NCBI RefSeq assembly: GCF_003151075.1
Contig: NZ_CP029482.1
Span: 6,540,001 to 6,604,000, forward strand
Length of the DNA: 64,000 nucleotides
DNA from: Pseudomonas sp. 31-12
GTDB taxonomy: Bacteria > Pseudomonadota > Gammaproteobacteria > Pseudomonadales > Pseudomonadaceae
Reading direction: 5' to 3'
The stretch's first letter is position 1; each line of letters starts with the position of its first letter. This document shows positions 52,553 to 62,463 of the stretch, in pieces. The notes under the pieces were generated by a model, which ran no database searches, was not told the DNA's origin, and saw nothing but the letters and a program-made list of their open reading frames with translations. The position numbers and the translations under genes were made by a program.

Positions 52553-53635
52553 TTAGATCAAGGTTTTGCCATGGCGTACGAAGGTCGGTTTGACCACTCG
52601 GACCGGGTACCACTTGCCACGGATTTCCACTTCTGCGCGGTCGGCAGTTGCCATCGGCACGCGCGCCAGTGCTATCGACTTGCTAAGCGTAGGAGAGAAA
52701 CTACCACTGGTGATCTCTCCTTCGCCAACATTGGCGATACGGACCACTTGATGAGCGCGCAAAACCCCACGTTCCTCAAGGACCAGACCGACCAGTTTGT
52801 GCTGCACACCACCCGCCCGCTCGGCTTCCAGGGCGCTGCGACCGATGAACTGGCGAGTGGCCGGTTCCCAGGCAATGCTCCAGGCCATGTTCGAGGCCAG
52901 TGGTGAAACGTCCTGATGAATGTCCTGGCCGTACAGGTTCATGCCGGCTTCGACACGCAAGGTATCCCGGGCGCCCAGACCGATAGGAGAAATGCCCGCG
53001 CCCACCAGATCGTTGAAAAACCCTGGAGCCTGATTGGCCGGCAGCACGATCTCCAGACCGTCTTCACCGGTATAGCCGGTGCGCGCGATGAACCAGTCGC
53101 CATCAGGCTGGCCTTCGAAAGGCTTGAGCATCTGGATCAGGTTGCCGCGGGACTGGGTGACCAGTTCGGAGATCTTGTGCCGGGCATGGGGGCCTTGAAT
53201 CGCCAGCATCGCCAGTTCGGAGCGCTCGTTGAGCTGCACGTCGAAACCATCGATGTGGGCCTGCATCCAGGCGAGGTCCTGATTGCGGGTGGAGGCATTG
53301 ACCACCAGCCGATAACCGTCTTCGAGACGGTAGACGATCATGTCGTCGACGATGCCGCCGCGCTCGTTGAGCATGGTGCTGTACAAGGCACGGCCGGGGC
53401 TGTGCAGGCGCTCGACGTCATTGGCCAGCAAATGCTGGAGCCAGGCCTTGGCCTGAGGGCCGGCGACATCGATCACGGTCATGTGGGATACATCGAAAAC
53501 CCCGCAATCGCGGCGCACCTGATGGTGTTCCTCGACCTGCGAGCCGTAATGCAGAGGCATATCCCAACCGCCAAAATCGACCATCTTCGCGCCGAGGGCG
53601 AGATGAAGGTCATACAGAGGCGTACGCTGTCCCAT
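52553..53635 (-). CDS. gcvT: Aminomethyltransferase (glycine cleavage T protein)
   Basis: It releases ammonia from aminomethyl-lipoyl GcvH and forms 5,10-methylene-tetrahydrofolate. The protein has 360 residues. The N-terminal folate-binding part begins [51 protein letters not shown]-terminal beta-barrel has the [29 protein letters not shown] segment. It is the first gene of gcvTHP. A hairpin (gaaagcctt at 53686-53694, aaggctttc at 53702-53710) lies in its leader; I could not see a glycine riboswitch. Confidence 0.96.
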   Translation of the reverse strand: MGQRTPLYDLHLALGAKMVDFGGWDMPLHYGSQVEEHHQVRRDCGVFDVSHMTVIDVAGPQAKAWLQHLLANDVERLHSPGRALYSTMLNERGGIVDDMIVYRLEDGYRLVVNASTRNQDLAWMQAHIDGFDVQLNERSELAMLAIQGPHARHKISELVTQSRGNLIQMLKPFEGQPDGDWFIARTGYTGEDGLEIVLPANQAPGFFNDLVGAGISPIGLGARDTLRVEAGMNLYGQDIHQDVSPLASNMAWSIAWEPATRQFIGRSALEAERAGGVQHKLVGLVLEERGVLRAHQVVRIANVGEGEITSGSFSPTLSKSIALARVPMATADRAEVEIRGKWYPVRVVKPTFVRHGKTLI

Positions 53636-53685
53636 GGGTTTCTCCTTCCGGGCGTGGCGAAGGTGCGGGCAAGTGCTTAACGGGC

Positions 53686-53710
53686 GAAAGCCTTGAAATA
53701 GAAGGCTTTC
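53686..53710. other. 9-bp inverted repeat upstream of gcvT
   Basis: gaaagcctt-gaaatag-aaggctttc is a perfect hairpin stem without a T run. It lies between the iron permease stop and gcvT. Its role as a leader structure or mRNA-end stabiliser is open. Confidence 0.5.
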
Positions 53711-53790
53711 AGCCGATATCAGCTACCGAGTCCGTAGGACGGACCGCACCGAATGCCGCGCATTGTAGCCTCAAGGTGTAGGACTGACAC

Positions 53791-55407
53791 CTAGGCGTTT
53801 CGATGCGCCGAACGTCGAATCAATCCGATGACCGGTAACAGCCCGACCAAAACGAGAGTCAGGGCCGGCAACGAAGCCCTCGCCCACTCGCCTTCGCTGG
53901 TCATTTCAAAGATCCGTACGGCCAGCGTGTCCCAGCCAAACGGGCGCATCAGCAGGGTCGCGGGCATTTCCTTGAGCACATCGACGAACACCAGCAACGC
54001 GGCGCTCAACGTGCCGGGCAGCAATAACGGCAGATACACTTTGAAAAACAGTCGTGGCCCACTGACGCCAAGGCTACGTGCCGCTTCGGGCAAAGAAGGC
54101 CGTATTCGCGCCAGGCTGCTTTCCAGCGGCCCATAAGCCACCGCGATGAAACGCACCAGATAGGCCAGCAATAACGCCGACAGACTGCCCAGCAGCAATG
54201 GCTTGCCGGCCCCGCCGAGCCAGCCTGACAACGGGATGACCAGTTCGCGGTCCAGGTAACTGAACGCCAGCATGATCGACACCGCCAACACCGATCCCGG
54301 CAGGGCGTAGCCGAGATTGGCCAGGCTGACACCGGAACGGATCGCCCGGGTCGGCGCCAGTCTTCGGGCAAATGCCAGCACCAGCGCAACGCCGACGGTA
54401 ATCAACGCTGCCATGCCGCCCAGGTACAGGGTGTGGACAATCAGCCCGGCGTAACGCTCATCCAGATCGAAACGTCCACGCTGCCAGAACCACACCACCA
54501 GTTGCAGCATTGGAATGACGAACGCACACGCGAACACCAGGCCACACCAACTCATGGCCGCCAACGCCTTGAAACCCCGCAGGTGGTACAGCGCCTTGAC
54601 CCGGGGTCGCTCATTGCTCATGCGGCTGGCCCCGCGCGCACGACGTTCGCCGTACAACACAATCATCACCACCAGCAGCAACAGGCTGGCCAGTTGCGCG
54701 GCGGTGGAGAGGCTGAAGAATCCGTACCAGGTTTTGTAGATGGCCGTGGTGAACGTGTCGAAGTTGAACACCGACACCGCACCGAAGTCCGCCAGGGTTT
54801 CCATCAACGCCAACGCCACGCCGGCACCAATCGCCGGCCGCGCCATCGGCAGGGCCACACGCCAGAACGCCTGCCACGGCGATTGCCCGAGCACGCGTGC
54901 CGCTTCCATCAGGCCTTTGCCTTGGGCCAGGAACGCAGTACGCGCCAGCAGGTAAACGTAGGGGTAGAACACCAGCACCAGAACGAGGATGACGCCGCCG
55001 GTGGAGCGCACTCGCGGCAATCGCAGCCCGGTGCCGAACCATTCCCGCAGCAGGGTTTGCACGGGGCCGGCGAAATCCAGCAGGCCGACGAAGACGAAGG
55101 CCAGCACATAAGCCGGAATCGCAAACGGCAGCATCAGCGCCCAGTCCAGCCAGCGCCGGCCGGGGAATTCGCAGAGGCTGGTCAGCCAGGCGAGGCTGAC
55201 GCCCAGGAGCGTGACACCGATTCCGACGCCGAGCACCAACGTCAGCGTATTGCCCAGCAGGCGCGGCATCTGGGTGTCCCAGAGGTGCGACCAGATTTGC
55301 TGATCGATGGTTTGCCAGGAGAAAAACAGCACGCTCAGGGGCAGCAGGACCAGCGCGGCGATGGCGAAGACCAGGGGATACCAACGGCGTTGGGCGGGGT
55401 GGGCCAA
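53791..55407 (-). CDS. Ferric-iron ABC transporter permease (FbpB/SfuB-like)
   Basis: The protein has 538 residues with two homologous permease halves and about 12 membrane segments. EAA-type loops are present in both halves (EAARVLGQSPWQAFWRVALPMARP and EAARSLGVSGPRLFFKVYLPLLLPG). This is the fused FbpB layout for periplasmic Fe3+ uptake. It is downstream of the binding protein gene on the same strand, with a long REP pair between. No partner ATPase gene (fbpC) is seen here. Confidence 0.9.
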   Translation of the reverse strand: MAHPAQRRWYPLVFAIAALVLLPLSVLFFSWQTIDQQIWSHLWDTQMPRLLGNTLTLVLGVGIGVTLLGVSLAWLTSLCEFPGRRWLDWALMLPFAIPAYVLAFVFVGLLDFAGPVQTLLREWFGTGLRLPRVRSTGGVILVLVLVFYPYVYLLARTAFLAQGKGLMEAARVLGQSPWQAFWRVALPMARPAIGAGVALALMETLADFGAVSVFNFDTFTTAIYKTWYGFFSLSTAAQLASLLLLVVMIVLYGERRARGASRMSNERPRVKALYHLRGFKALAAMSWCGLVFACAFVIPMLQLVVWFWQRGRFDLDERYAGLIVHTLYLGGMAALITVGVALVLAFARRLAPTRAIRSGVSLANLGYALPGSVLAVSIMLAFSYLDRELVIPLSGWLGGAGKPLLLGSLSALLLAYLVRFIAVAYGPLESSLARIRPSLPEAARSLGVSGPRLFFKVYLPLLLPGTLSAALLVFVDVLKEMPATLLMRPFGWDTLAVRIFEMTSEGEWARASLPALTLVLVGLLPVIGLIRRSAHRNA

Positions 55408-55460
55408 GGGAGTTCTCTAGAAAATATTCGTCCGACTCTAACTTGAAGCCGGCTCCATTT

Positions 55461-55590
55461 TGTGGCGAGGGAGCTTGCTCCCGCTCGGGTGCGAAGCAGC
55501 CGCAGGAGGTTATCAGATCATCTCGATCCTGACCTATAGACGCCAACGGGGCCGCTTCGCAGCCCAGCGGGAGCAAGCTCCCTCGCCACA
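55461..55590. repeat. Long REP inverted pair, TGTGGCGAGGGAGCTTGCTCCC family
   Basis: Arms tgtggcgagggagcttgctc at 55461-55485 and complement at 55566-55590 are about 80 bases apart. It lies between the iron-binding protein gene and the permease gene of the same transport system. Confidence 0.88.
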
Positions 55591-55619
55591 GGTAGCCACA
55601 CGCCACAATAACGGTGAGG

Positions 55620-56624
55620 TCAGTTCCAGCCCGCCCGATCCATCATCCGAATCGCTTCAGCCTGACGCTTGCCGGCAATTTCCACCGGCAGTGTATCGGC
55701 CACAAACTTGCCCCAGCTCGCTACTTCAGCAGATGGCTGAACCGCAGGGTTGGCCGGGAATTCCTGGTTCACGTCGGCGAAGATCTTTTGCGCTTCAGGG
55801 GTGGTCATCCATTCAACCAGGGCCTTGGCCGCTTCCGGGTGCGGTGCATGCTTGGTCAAGCCGATGCCCGACAGGTTCACATGAACGCCGCGATCACCCT
55901 GGTTGGGCCAGAACAGTTTTACCGGCAGGTCCGGCTTCTGCTTGTGCAGACGGCCGTAGTAGTACGTGTTAACGATGCCGACGTCGCACTGACCGGCGTT
56001 GATCGCCTCGAGCACGGCGATGTCGTCGGAGAACACGTCGGTGGACAGGTTGTTGACCCAGCCTTTGAGGATCTTCTCGGTTTTGTCGGCACCGTGCACT
56101 TCGATCATGGTGGCGGTCAGGGACTGGTTGTAGACCTTCTTCGCCGTGCGCAGGCACAGGCGACCTTCCCACTGTTTGTCAGCCAGTGCCTCGTAGGTGG
56201 TCAGCTCACCGGGTTTTACCCGATCGGTGGAGTAGGCAATGGTTCGCGCCCGCAGGCTCAGGCCGGTCCAGGCATGGGAGGACGCGCGGTACTGCAGCGG
56301 AATGTTGGCGTCGATCACCTTGGAGGTGAACGGTTGCAGGATGCCCATCTGCTCGGCCTGCCAGAGGTTGCCGGCATCGACTGTCAGCAGCAGGTCGGCG
56401 GTGGCGTTCTCGCCCTCGGCCTTGATCCGCTGCATCAACGGCGCTTCCTTGTCGGTGATGAACTTCACCTGCACGCCGGTTTTCGCGGTGTAGGCATCGA
56501 ACACCGGCTTGATCAGCTCGTCGATACGCGAGGAGTAGACCACCACTTCGTCGGCGGCCTGTGCAGCAGTGCTGCCGATCAGGGTCAGGGCGAGTGCGGT
56601 CAGTAGACGCTTCGGTGCCAACAT
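55620..56624 (-). CDS. Periplasmic ferric-iron-binding protein (FbpA/FutA-like)
   Basis: The protein has 334 residues. The signal peptide [20 protein letters not shown] is cut near [18 protein letters not shown]. The conserved tyrosines that bind Fe3+ lie in [14 protein letters not shown]. It delivers iron to the permease encoded downstream at 53791-55407. The upstream region holds a weak Fur-like dyad, so iron regulation is plausible. Confidence 0.92.
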   Translation of the reverse strand: MLAPKRLLTALALTLIGSTAAQAADEVVVYSSRIDELIKPVFDAYTAKTGVQVKFITDKEAPLMQRIKAEGENATADLLLTVDAGNLWQAEQMGILQPFTSKVIDANIPLQYRASSHAWTGLSLRARTIAYSTDRVKPGELTTYEALADKQWEGRLCLRTAKKVYNQSLTATMIEVHGADKTEKILKGWVNNLSTDVFSDDIAVLEAINAGQCDVGIVNTYYYGRLHKQKPDLPVKLFWPNQGDRGVHVNLSGIGLTKHAPHPEAAKALVEWMTTPEAQKIFADVNQEFPANPAVQPSAEVASWGKFVADTLPVEIAGKRQAEAIRMMDRAGWN

Positions 56625-56654
56625 GGGAGCGGTCTCTCGATTGGAAAAGTGAGA

Positions 56655-56679
56655 GCAAATGATAAGGACTCACATTTAG
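56655..56679. promoter_or_regulatory. Weak Fur-box-like dyad upstream of the iron-binding protein gene
   Basis: The plus strand reads gcaaatgataaggactcacatttagc, with aaatg and cattt as loose dyad halves, 31 bases before the start codon. Match to the Fur consensus is partial. Confidence 0.3.
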
Positions 56680-56740
56680 CTTCTCAATCGAACAGTTTGC
56701 GGAGGAGTTACCAGATGTTGCATAGCCAGAGTGGCTGACC

Positions 56741-56770
56741 TGTGGCGAGAGGATTTATCCCCTCACCACA
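56741..56770. repeat. Short palindrome, TGTGGCGAGAGGATTTATCCCCTCACCACA type
   Basis: A near-copy of the palindrome at 41247, with two mismatches in the stem. It lies between the iron-binding protein promoter and the ubiI-like gene stop. Confidence 0.82.
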
Positions 56771-56784
56771 GGACTCTGTCCACT

Positions 56785-58008
56785 TCAGGCCTTGGCCAGC
56801 GCCGGCAAATCCCCGATCAGCCCCAGCGCTTCGCGCACGAACAACGCCTTGGCCTCGGGCATCTGGTCGACCATCTTCAACCCGGCATTACGCAACCAGC
56901 GAACCGGCAACGGATCGGCCTGGAACAAACGCTCGAAACCTTCCATCGCCGCCATCAACGCCAGATTGTGCGGCATGCGCCGACGCTCATAACGACTGAG
57001 CACCTTCACATCCGCCAACCGCTCACCGCGCCCCGCCGCTTGCAGCAGCACTTCGGCCAGCACGGCAGCATCGAGGAAACCCAGGTTCACGCCCTGCCCG
57101 GCCAGCGGGTGAATGGTGTGCGCCGCATCGCCGATCAGCGCCAGGCCTTCTGCTACATAACGCTTGGCATGCCGCTGACGCAGTGGCACGCACAGACGCG
57201 GATCGGCGCTGAGCACTGTGCCGAGCCGGCCTTCAAAGGCGCGCTCCAATTCGAGACAAAAACCCGCGTCGTCCAGCGCCATCAGCCGTTCGGCTTCACT
57301 GGGCGTGGTCGACCAGACGATCGAACACCAATCCTGCTGGCCGTCCCGTTCCAACGGCAAGAACGCCAGCGGACCATTGTCGGTGAAGCGCTGCCAAGCG
57401 GTCATTTGATGTGGTTTGGCGCTGCGCACGCTGGTGACGATCGCATGGTGCAGATAATCCCACTCACGCGTAGCCACGCCGGTCAGGCGGCGCACCGCCG
57501 AGTTGGCACCATCCGCCGCAATCACCAGCGGCGCGCGCAAGGTGCGGCCATCGGCCAGGGTCAGCAGCCAGTCATCGCCGGAGCGGCGCATCTGCTCCAG
57601 GCGCGCATTGGCCAGCATTCCGAGGTCGCAGTCGTGCAGACGATCGAGCAAAGCATCCTGAACCACGCGGTTCTCGACGATATGCCCCAGCACATCGGCA
57701 TGCACGCTGGCGGCCGAGAAATGGATCTGCCCGGTGCCGCTGCCGTCCCAGACCTGCATTTCGGTGTAAGGGCTGCTGCGCCGATTGGCGATGCCGTCCC
57801 ACACGCCGAGGCGCTCAAGAATCCGCTGGCTGGCGGCCGACAAGGCGCTCACCCGCGGTTCGAACGGCGCCTGGCCATCGAAGGGCTTGACGCTCATCGG
57901 GCTGCCGTCCAGCAGCAAAACTTCCAGCCCGCTGTCCTGCAACGCCAGCGCCAGGGCGCTGCCGACCATTCCGGCCCCGACAATCAGCAGATCTGCGCGC
58001 ATTTCCAT
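56785..58008 (-). CDS. UbiI/VisC-type FAD monooxygenase of ubiquinone synthesis
   Basis: The protein has 407 residues. The dinucleotide fold is LLIVGAGMVGSALALALQDSGLEVLLLDG, with DGANSAVR and LALIGDAAHTIHPLAGQGVNLGFLDA for FAD and ring contact. It belongs to the UbiH/UbiI/VisC hydroxylases that oxidise the ubiquinone ring, probably at C5. In Pseudomonas the C6 step is often served by Coq7. It is the last gene of ygfB-pepP-ubiH-DUF4442-ubiI and lies 3 bases after the DUF4442 stop. MRADLLIVGAG at 58002 is a close alternative start. Confidence 0.9.
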   Translation of the reverse strand: MEMRADLLIVGAGMVGSALALALQDSGLEVLLLDGSPMSVKPFDGQAPFEPRVSALSAASQRILERLGVWDGIANRRSSPYTEMQVWDGSGTGQIHFSAASVHADVLGHIVENRVVQDALLDRLHDCDLGMLANARLEQMRRSGDDWLLTLADGRTLRAPLVIAADGANSAVRRLTGVATREWDYLHHAIVTSVRSAKPHQMTAWQRFTDNGPLAFLPLERDGQQDWCSIVWSTTPSEAERLMALDDAGFCLELERAFEGRLGTVLSADPRLCVPLRQRHAKRYVAEGLALIGDAAHTIHPLAGQGVNLGFLDAAVLAEVLLQAAGRGERLADVKVLSRYERRRMPHNLALMAAMEGFERLFQADPLPVRWLRNAGLKMVDQMPEAKALFVREALGLIGDLPALAKA

Positions 58009-58011
58009 GCT

Positions 58012-58497
58012 TTAAGCCTGTCTCGCTTGCGGCTTGAGCCGCACGTAAAGGGTTTTCCGGACCCGCGCCACCAGGGCGCCGGCGCCGTCATGAATATCGA
58101 CCTGCAATTGCGGCAGGTATTTTTCGCCATTCGCCGTCTGCCGGCGGATCTCGTCGAGCAAGGTCTCGTCGATCGTGAAACGGGCGAACACCGGGCCTTT
58201 GCCCGGCGCGATGAAATCGATGTCAGCAGCTTTGTCCCAGACGATGTATTGACGTCCGAGGTTTTCCATCAGCATCAGCATGTAGAACGGGTCGACCATC
58301 GAATACAGGCTGCCGCCAAACTGGGTGCCGACGTAATTGCGGTTGTACCAGCTCAGGCCCATGGACACCTGGATGTCCCGGAAGTCATCGCTGATGTGCC
58401 GCACCCGAACCCCGGCGCCGAAGTACGGCGGATAGAACGACATGAACCAACGCATCAACCGCGCTTTGCCGAACGAGCCAACCAGCCACTTAAGCAT
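58012..58497 (-). CDS. DUF4442 hotdog-fold protein
   Basis: The protein has 161 residues. It has FYPPYFGAGVRVRHISDDFRDIQVSMGLSWYNRNYVGTQFGGSLYSMVDPFYML, the DUF4442 pattern of a hotdog fold related to acyl-CoA thioesterases. It overlaps the ubiH stop by 8 bases and precedes the ubiI-like gene. It thus belongs to the ubiquinone operon, though its role there is unknown. Confidence 0.85.
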   Translation of the reverse strand: MLKWLVGSFGKARLMRWFMSFYPPYFGAGVRVRHISDDFRDIQVSMGLSWYNRNYVGTQFGGSLYSMVDPFYMLMLMENLGRQYIVWDKAADIDFIAPGKGPVFARFTIDETLLDEIRRQTANGEKYLPQLQVDIHDGAGALVARVRKTLYVRLKPQARQA

Positions 58498-59677
58498 CAG
58501 GACGCGTACCCAGCCCCATGGCCTGGCGGGCGAACCAGCGCTTGGCCGGCGGCAGCAGGTCGAGGCCGAGCAGGCCGATGTTGCGGCCCAGCGAAACCAG
58601 TGGCTGGGTGCTGCCGAACAAACGGGTCACCTGATCGGAGAAGCCCACGGTCAGGTTCTGATCCATGCGCTGACGTTCGCGATACGCCTGCAAGGTCGCG
58701 AAATCGCCGGGCGATGTGTCACTCGCCAGCAGTGCATCGGCCAAGGCTTGAGCATCACGCAGCGACAGGTTGAAACCCTGCCCGGCAATCGGGTGAAGGC
58801 TGTGCGCGGCGTTGCCGAGGATCGCCAGATGCGGTCGCACCTGCTCTTCGGCTTCGATCAGCGTCAACGGGTAAAGATGCCGCGCGCCCACCTGCTTCAG
58901 GGTGCCAAGGCGATAACCGAACACGCCTTGCAACTCGCTGAGGAAGCTCTTTTCATCGAGGGCTGCCAGCCGTTGCGCGTCCATCCCCAATCGGGTCCAG
59001 ACCAAAGCGCAGCGGTTTTCCGGTAGCGGCAACAACGCCATCGGGCCGTCATCGGTGAAGCGCTCGAAGGCCATGCCGTTGTGTGCTTCGCTCGGGGTGA
59101 TGTTGGCGATCAAGGCACTCTGGTTGTACGGGCGCTTTTTGATGCCGATGCCCAATTGCTCGCGCAGGCCGGATCGGCCGCCATCAGCGAGCACCGCGAG
59201 GTCGCATTCCAGGGTGGTTTCATCGTTGAGGGTCAGGCGATAGCCATCGGTCAGCGGCTCCATGCGCGTGACTTCCGCCGGGCAACGCCACGTGACCACG
59301 TCCTTATCCAGACCTTGCCACAGGCATTGGCCAAGCCAGGCGTTTTCCACCACATAACCCAGCGCCGGAACGCCTTCTTCCATCGCTGACAATCGCGCGG
59401 TGGAGAAACGTCCACGGTCGGAGACATGAATCTGCTTGATCGGCTCGGCGCGGCGGGAGATTTCCTGCCACACGCCCAACCGTTGATAAATCTGTTTGGC
59501 CCCGTAGGACAACGCCGAAGAACGGGCGTCGTAACTCGGTTGATAGGTGTGGCCGGGGGCAAAGGGTTCAATCAGCACGATCTTCCAGCCGCGGGCCTTG
59601 GCCCCGGCCTGCAACGCCAACGCCAGGCTGGCACCGACCAGACCGCCACCGATGATTGCCAGATTGACTCGACTCAT
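58490..59677 (-). CDS. ubiH: 2-octaprenyl-6-methoxyphenol hydroxylase UbiH
   Basis: The protein has 395 residues. The FAD motif is IIGGGLVGASLALALQAGAKARGW near the start, with VLADGGRSGLREQ and ILGNAAHSLHPIAGQGFNLSLRDAQALAD. It hydroxylates the ubiquinone precursor ring, C1 in E. coli. Its ATG overlaps the pepP stop as ATGA. It lies in the conserved pepP-ubiH-ubiI order of gammaproteobacteria. Confidence 0.94.
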   Translation of the reverse strand: MSRVNLAIIGGGLVGASLALALQAGAKARGWKIVLIEPFAPGHTYQPSYDARSSALSYGAKQIYQRLGVWQEISRRAEPIKQIHVSDRGRFSTARLSAMEEGVPALGYVVENAWLGQCLWQGLDKDVVTWRCPAEVTRMEPLTDGYRLTLNDETTLECDLAVLADGGRSGLREQLGIGIKKRPYNQSALIANITPSEAHNGMAFERFTDDGPMALLPLPENRCALVWTRLGMDAQRLAALDEKSFLSELQGVFGYRLGTLKQVGARHLYPLTLIEAEEQVRPHLAILGNAAHSLHPIAGQGFNLSLRDAQALADALLASDTSPGDFATLQAYRERQRMDQNLTVGFSDQVTRLFGSTQPLVSLGRNIGLLGLDLLPPAKRWFARQAMGLGTRPDA

Positions 59678-61008
59678 GCGGCTTGTGTCCGCGCGGCAGC
59701 CATCAAGGCCTCGATCTCGGCGACCGTTTTTGGCACGCCTTGGGTCAGGATTTCACAACCGTTTTTGGTGACCACCACGTCGTCCTCGATGCGCACGCCT
59801 ATGCCGCGCCATTTCTTCGCTACGTTCTGGTTGTCCGGGGAAATGTAGATACCCGGCTCCACGGTCAGCGCCATGCCGACTTCCAGCACCCGCCATTCGC
59901 CGCCGACCTTGTACTCGCCGACATCATGCACATCCATGCCCAGCCAGTGGCCGGCGCGGTGCATGTAAAACGCTTTATAGGCTTCGCTGGCGATCAACTC
60001 GTCAACGTCGCCCTGCAACAGGCCCAACTTCACCAAACCGGCGGTAATCACCCGGACCGTGGCTTCGTGCGCCTGATTCCAGTGTTTGTTCGGGGCGATT
60101 TCGGCGAATGCAGCTTCTTGCGACGCCAGCACCAACTCGTAAATCGCTTTCTGCTCCGCTGAATACTTGCCGTTGACCGGCCAGGTGCGGGTGATGTCGC
60201 TGGCGTAGCAGTCGATCTCGCAACCGGCATCGATCAGGACCAGGTCGCCGTCCTTGAGCACTGCGTCATTCTGCTGGTAATGCAGGATGCAGCTGTTGCG
60301 CCCGGCGGCGACGATCGAACCGTAGGCCGGCATCTTCGCTCCACCCTTGCGGAACTCGTAGTCGAGCTCGGCTTCAAGGCTGAATTCGTGCAGTCCGGCC
60401 CGGCTCGCCTGCATCGCGCGGATGTGCGCCTGGGCGGAAATCCGTGCGGCTTCGCGCATCACCTTCACTTCTGCCGCCGATTTATACAGGCGCATGTCGT
60501 GCAGCAGATGATCCAGGGCAACGTATTCGTTCGGCGGCTGGGCGCCGAGGTGCGCTTTAGAGCGGATCACGTTGATCCACTCCATCAGGTGCCGGTCGAA
60601 TTCCGGGTTGCTGCCCATGGCCGAATACACCCGGTCCCGACCTTCGATCAGGCCCGGCAGGATGTCGTCGATGTCGGTGATGGGAAACGCATCGTCGGCG
60701 CCGAAGTCGCGGATCGCGCCTTCCTGGCCGGCGCGCAGGCCGTCCCACAACTCGCGCTCGGCGTTGCGTTCTCGGCAGAACAGAATGTATTCGCCATGTT
60801 CGCGACCAGGCATCAGCACGATGACAGCCTGCGGCTCGGGGAAGCCGCTCAGGTACTGGAAATCGCTGTCCTGGCGGTAGACGTGCTCGACGTCGCGGTT
60901 GCGAATGGCCACCGCGGCGGCGGGCAGGATCGCGATACTGTTGGGTTCCATCTGCGCCATCAAGGCCTTGCGGCGACGGCTGTATTCCGATTTCGGGATA
61001 TGAATCAT
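59674..61008 (-). CDS. pepP: Xaa-Pro aminopeptidase PepP (M24B)
   Basis: This dimetal aminopeptidase has 444 residues and removes an N-terminal residue before proline. The metal ligands lie in VLIDAGCEIDCYASDITRTWP (two Asp), HRAGHWLGMDVHDVG (His), and two Glu in EVGMALTVEPGIYI and GVRIEDDVVV. The N-terminal PepP domain (about 1-170) is present. It is between ygfB and ubiH, with 27 bases to the former. Confidence 0.95.
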   Translation of the reverse strand: MIHIPKSEYSRRRKALMAQMEPNSIAILPAAAVAIRNRDVEHVYRQDSDFQYLSGFPEPQAVIVLMPGREHGEYILFCRERNAERELWDGLRAGQEGAIRDFGADDAFPITDIDDILPGLIEGRDRVYSAMGSNPEFDRHLMEWINVIRSKAHLGAQPPNEYVALDHLLHDMRLYKSAAEVKVMREAARISAQAHIRAMQASRAGLHEFSLEAELDYEFRKGGAKMPAYGSIVAAGRNSCILHYQQNDAVLKDGDLVLIDAGCEIDCYASDITRTWPVNGKYSAEQKAIYELVLASQEAAFAEIAPNKHWNQAHEATVRVITAGLVKLGLLQGDVDELIASEAYKAFYMHRAGHWLGMDVHDVGEYKVGGEWRVLEVGMALTVEPGIYISPDNQNVAKKWRGIGVRIEDDVVVTKNGCEILTQGVPKTVAEIEALMAAARTQAA

Positions 61009-61035
61009 GGGCAGATGGCTTTCCCTGGCAAACGA

Positions 61036-61596
61036 TTAATGCAACGACGGCTTGGCGGCTGGCGGCACATCGGCTTTTTTGGTTTCCGAGAACAGCAGCA
61101 GCGGCGCAACGCGCAGGTATTCCATCACTTCCATGTAGTCGCTTTCGCCGTCTTCGGACTCTTCCAGGGCGTCTTGCACTTGGGAAATGGCGGCCAGATC
61201 CTGCAACACTTCAGTGGCTTCAGTGCTCAGCATGCTGCTGTCACGGCAGTTCAGGCCGAAACCGCTGAGGAAGCCCTGGCACCATTGGCCCAGTGCCGCG
61301 GCACGCTCAGCCAGCGGTTCGTCATCGGTCGGCAGCAGCAGAACGACCGTCACGTCGTCGCCGGTGAGCTCGCCCTTGACCATCTCCTGCAAGCCGATCA
61401 AGGCATTGCGGACATTATCCTGGGGCTCGGTTTCGAGCAGCTCGGCGGCATCGATCAACCACTCTTCTGCATTGAAGCCCGCACCGGCGCAGCTGCGGCC
61501 GAGCAGCAGGCCATGCAGTTCGGCAGGCGAGACGTTATGACCGCTGGAAGTCAGCAGTGTGGCGAAGGCTTGGTACGGGGAATTCTGAATGGGCAT
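61036..61596 (-). CDS. UPF0149/YgfB-family protein
   Basis: The protein has 186 residues, all-alpha and acidic. It begins [33 protein letters not shown], the UPF0149 signature. The C-terminal [16 protein letters not shown] is also conserved. In P. aeruginosa the homologue has been linked to repression of a programmed-death or beta-lactam-response regulon; I infer no more. It is first in the pepP-ubi operon and divergent from the zapB-like gene. Confidence 0.88.
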   Translation of the reverse strand: MPIQNSPYQAFATLLTSSGHNVSPAELHGLLLGRSCAGAGFNAEEWLIDAAELLETEPQDNVRNALIGLQEMVKGELTGDDVTVVLLLPTDDEPLAERAAALGQWCQGFLSGFGLNCRDSSMLSTEATEVLQDLAAISQVQDALEESEDGESDYMEVMEYLRVAPLLLFSETKKADVPPAAKPSLH

Positions 61597-61720
61597 GGGC
61601 AGCTAGGCGCCAGACGGCGCTATGTCTAGAATGAAGGCCTTGTATCCTACATCGACAGACTCGCCAAGACTATTAAAGGCTGTCCGCCCGTTACCCCCAT
61701 CAGACTATTCAGTGGACACA

Positions 61721-61930
61721 ATGGAAGACACCGACCTGCAAGCGCTGATGGCCAGACTCGAACTGCTAATTAATCGGGTCGAGCAACTTAAGAGTCAAAA
61801 CGGACTCCTATTAGCTCAGGAAAAAACCTGGCGCGAGGAACGCGCTCACCTCATTGAAAAGAACGAAATCGCCCGGCGTAAGGTCGAATCAATGATTTCG
61901 CGCCTCAAGGCCCTGGAGCAAGACTCATGA
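61721..61930 (+). CDS. TIGR02449-type coiled-coil small protein (ZapB-like)
   Basis: The protein has 69 residues, almost entirely coiled coil: LQALMARLELLINRVEQLKSQNGLLLAQEKTWREERAHLIEKNEIARRKVESMISRLKALEQ. Its stop overlaps the zapA start (ATGA), so the two are translationally coupled. The family is similar in shape to cell-division protein ZapB but the role is not established. It is divergent from ygfB, with about 125 bases between. Confidence 0.88.
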   Translation: MEDTDLQALMARLELLINRVEQLKSQNGLLLAQEKTWREERAHLIEKNEIARRKVESMISRLKALEQDS

Positions 61931-62244
61931 GTTCAAGCAATAGCGTTACCGTGCAGATCCTCGATAAAGAATATTCGATCATCTGCCCCCAGGAAGAGCG
62001 CAGCAACCTGGTGAGCGCCGCCCGTTACCTGGACGGCAAGATGCGCGAAATCCGCAGCAGCGGCAAAGTCATCGGTGCCGACCGCATCGCCGTGATGGCC
62101 GCGCTGAACATCACCCACGATCTTTTGCACAAGGAAGAGCGCCCGGATGTGCAGGCCAGCGGCTCGACGCGAGAGCAGGTTCGCGACCTGCTGGATCGCG
62201 TCGATCTGGTGCTCGCCACCGATCCGGACGTCACCAAGGGCTGA
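61927..62244 (+). CDS. zapA: Cell division protein ZapA
   Basis: The protein has 105 residues. It starts SNSVTVQILDKEYSIICPQEERSNLVSAARYLDGKMREIRSSGKVIGADRIAVMAALNITHDLL, the ZapA pattern. It binds FtsZ and promotes Z-ring assembly. It overlaps the zapB-like gene and is followed directly by 6S RNA, as in many gammaproteobacteria. Confidence 0.95.
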   Translation: MSSSNSVTVQILDKEYSIICPQEERSNLVSAARYLDGKMREIRSSGKVIGADRIAVMAALNITHDLLHKEERPDVQASGSTREQVRDLLDRVDLVLATDPDVTKG

Positions 62245-62275
62245 AACACGAAACCGCTTGGGGTATACTCGCAAC

Positions 62276-62455
62276 ACTCCCTGGGGTGCTTGCCAGTTGA
62301 CCACGTCCCTGAGCCGATTCGCACTACCCTGGAGGCTGCACGTTGGGCTGGTGTGCATGTCCGCTAGACGGAAAGCCTTAAAGCCTACTGCATCTTCCAC
62401 CTTGAACTTTCGGGTTCAAGGGCTAAGTCAGCAGCGGTTCATCCGGGGAGCCTGA
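62276..62455 (+). ncRNA. ssrS: 6S RNA (SsrS)
   Basis: About 180 bases. The conserved segments are ccctggggtgcttgccag near the 5' end, ggtgtgcatgtccgc, gacggaaagccttaaagcc, the ccttgaactttcgggttcaa hairpin, and atccggggag near the 3' end. It forms an open-bubble RNA that binds and inhibits sigma70 RNA polymerase in stationary phase. A likely -10 box (TATACT, 62264-62269) and a weak -35 (CTGAAA, 62241-62246) precede it. It is located between zapA and the 5-formyl-THF cyclo-ligase gene, the usual place. Confidence 0.93.
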
Positions 62456-62463
62456 TTCCAGTC

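Noticed and set aside
53636..53790. Possible glycine riboswitch upstream of gcvT
   Set aside because: I could not find the conserved paired glycine-aptamer core; only a simple 9-bp hairpin is visible.
56731..58773. Plus-strand open frame of 680 codons opposite ubiI, DUF4442 and ubiH
   Set aside because: It crosses three well-supported minus-strand genes, starts in a REP-like palindrome and has no recognisable domain.
61621..61720. Upstream extension of the zapB-like gene to 61622
   Set aside because: The extra residues do not fit the coiled-coil family, and the ATG at 61721 gives the expected 69-residue length.
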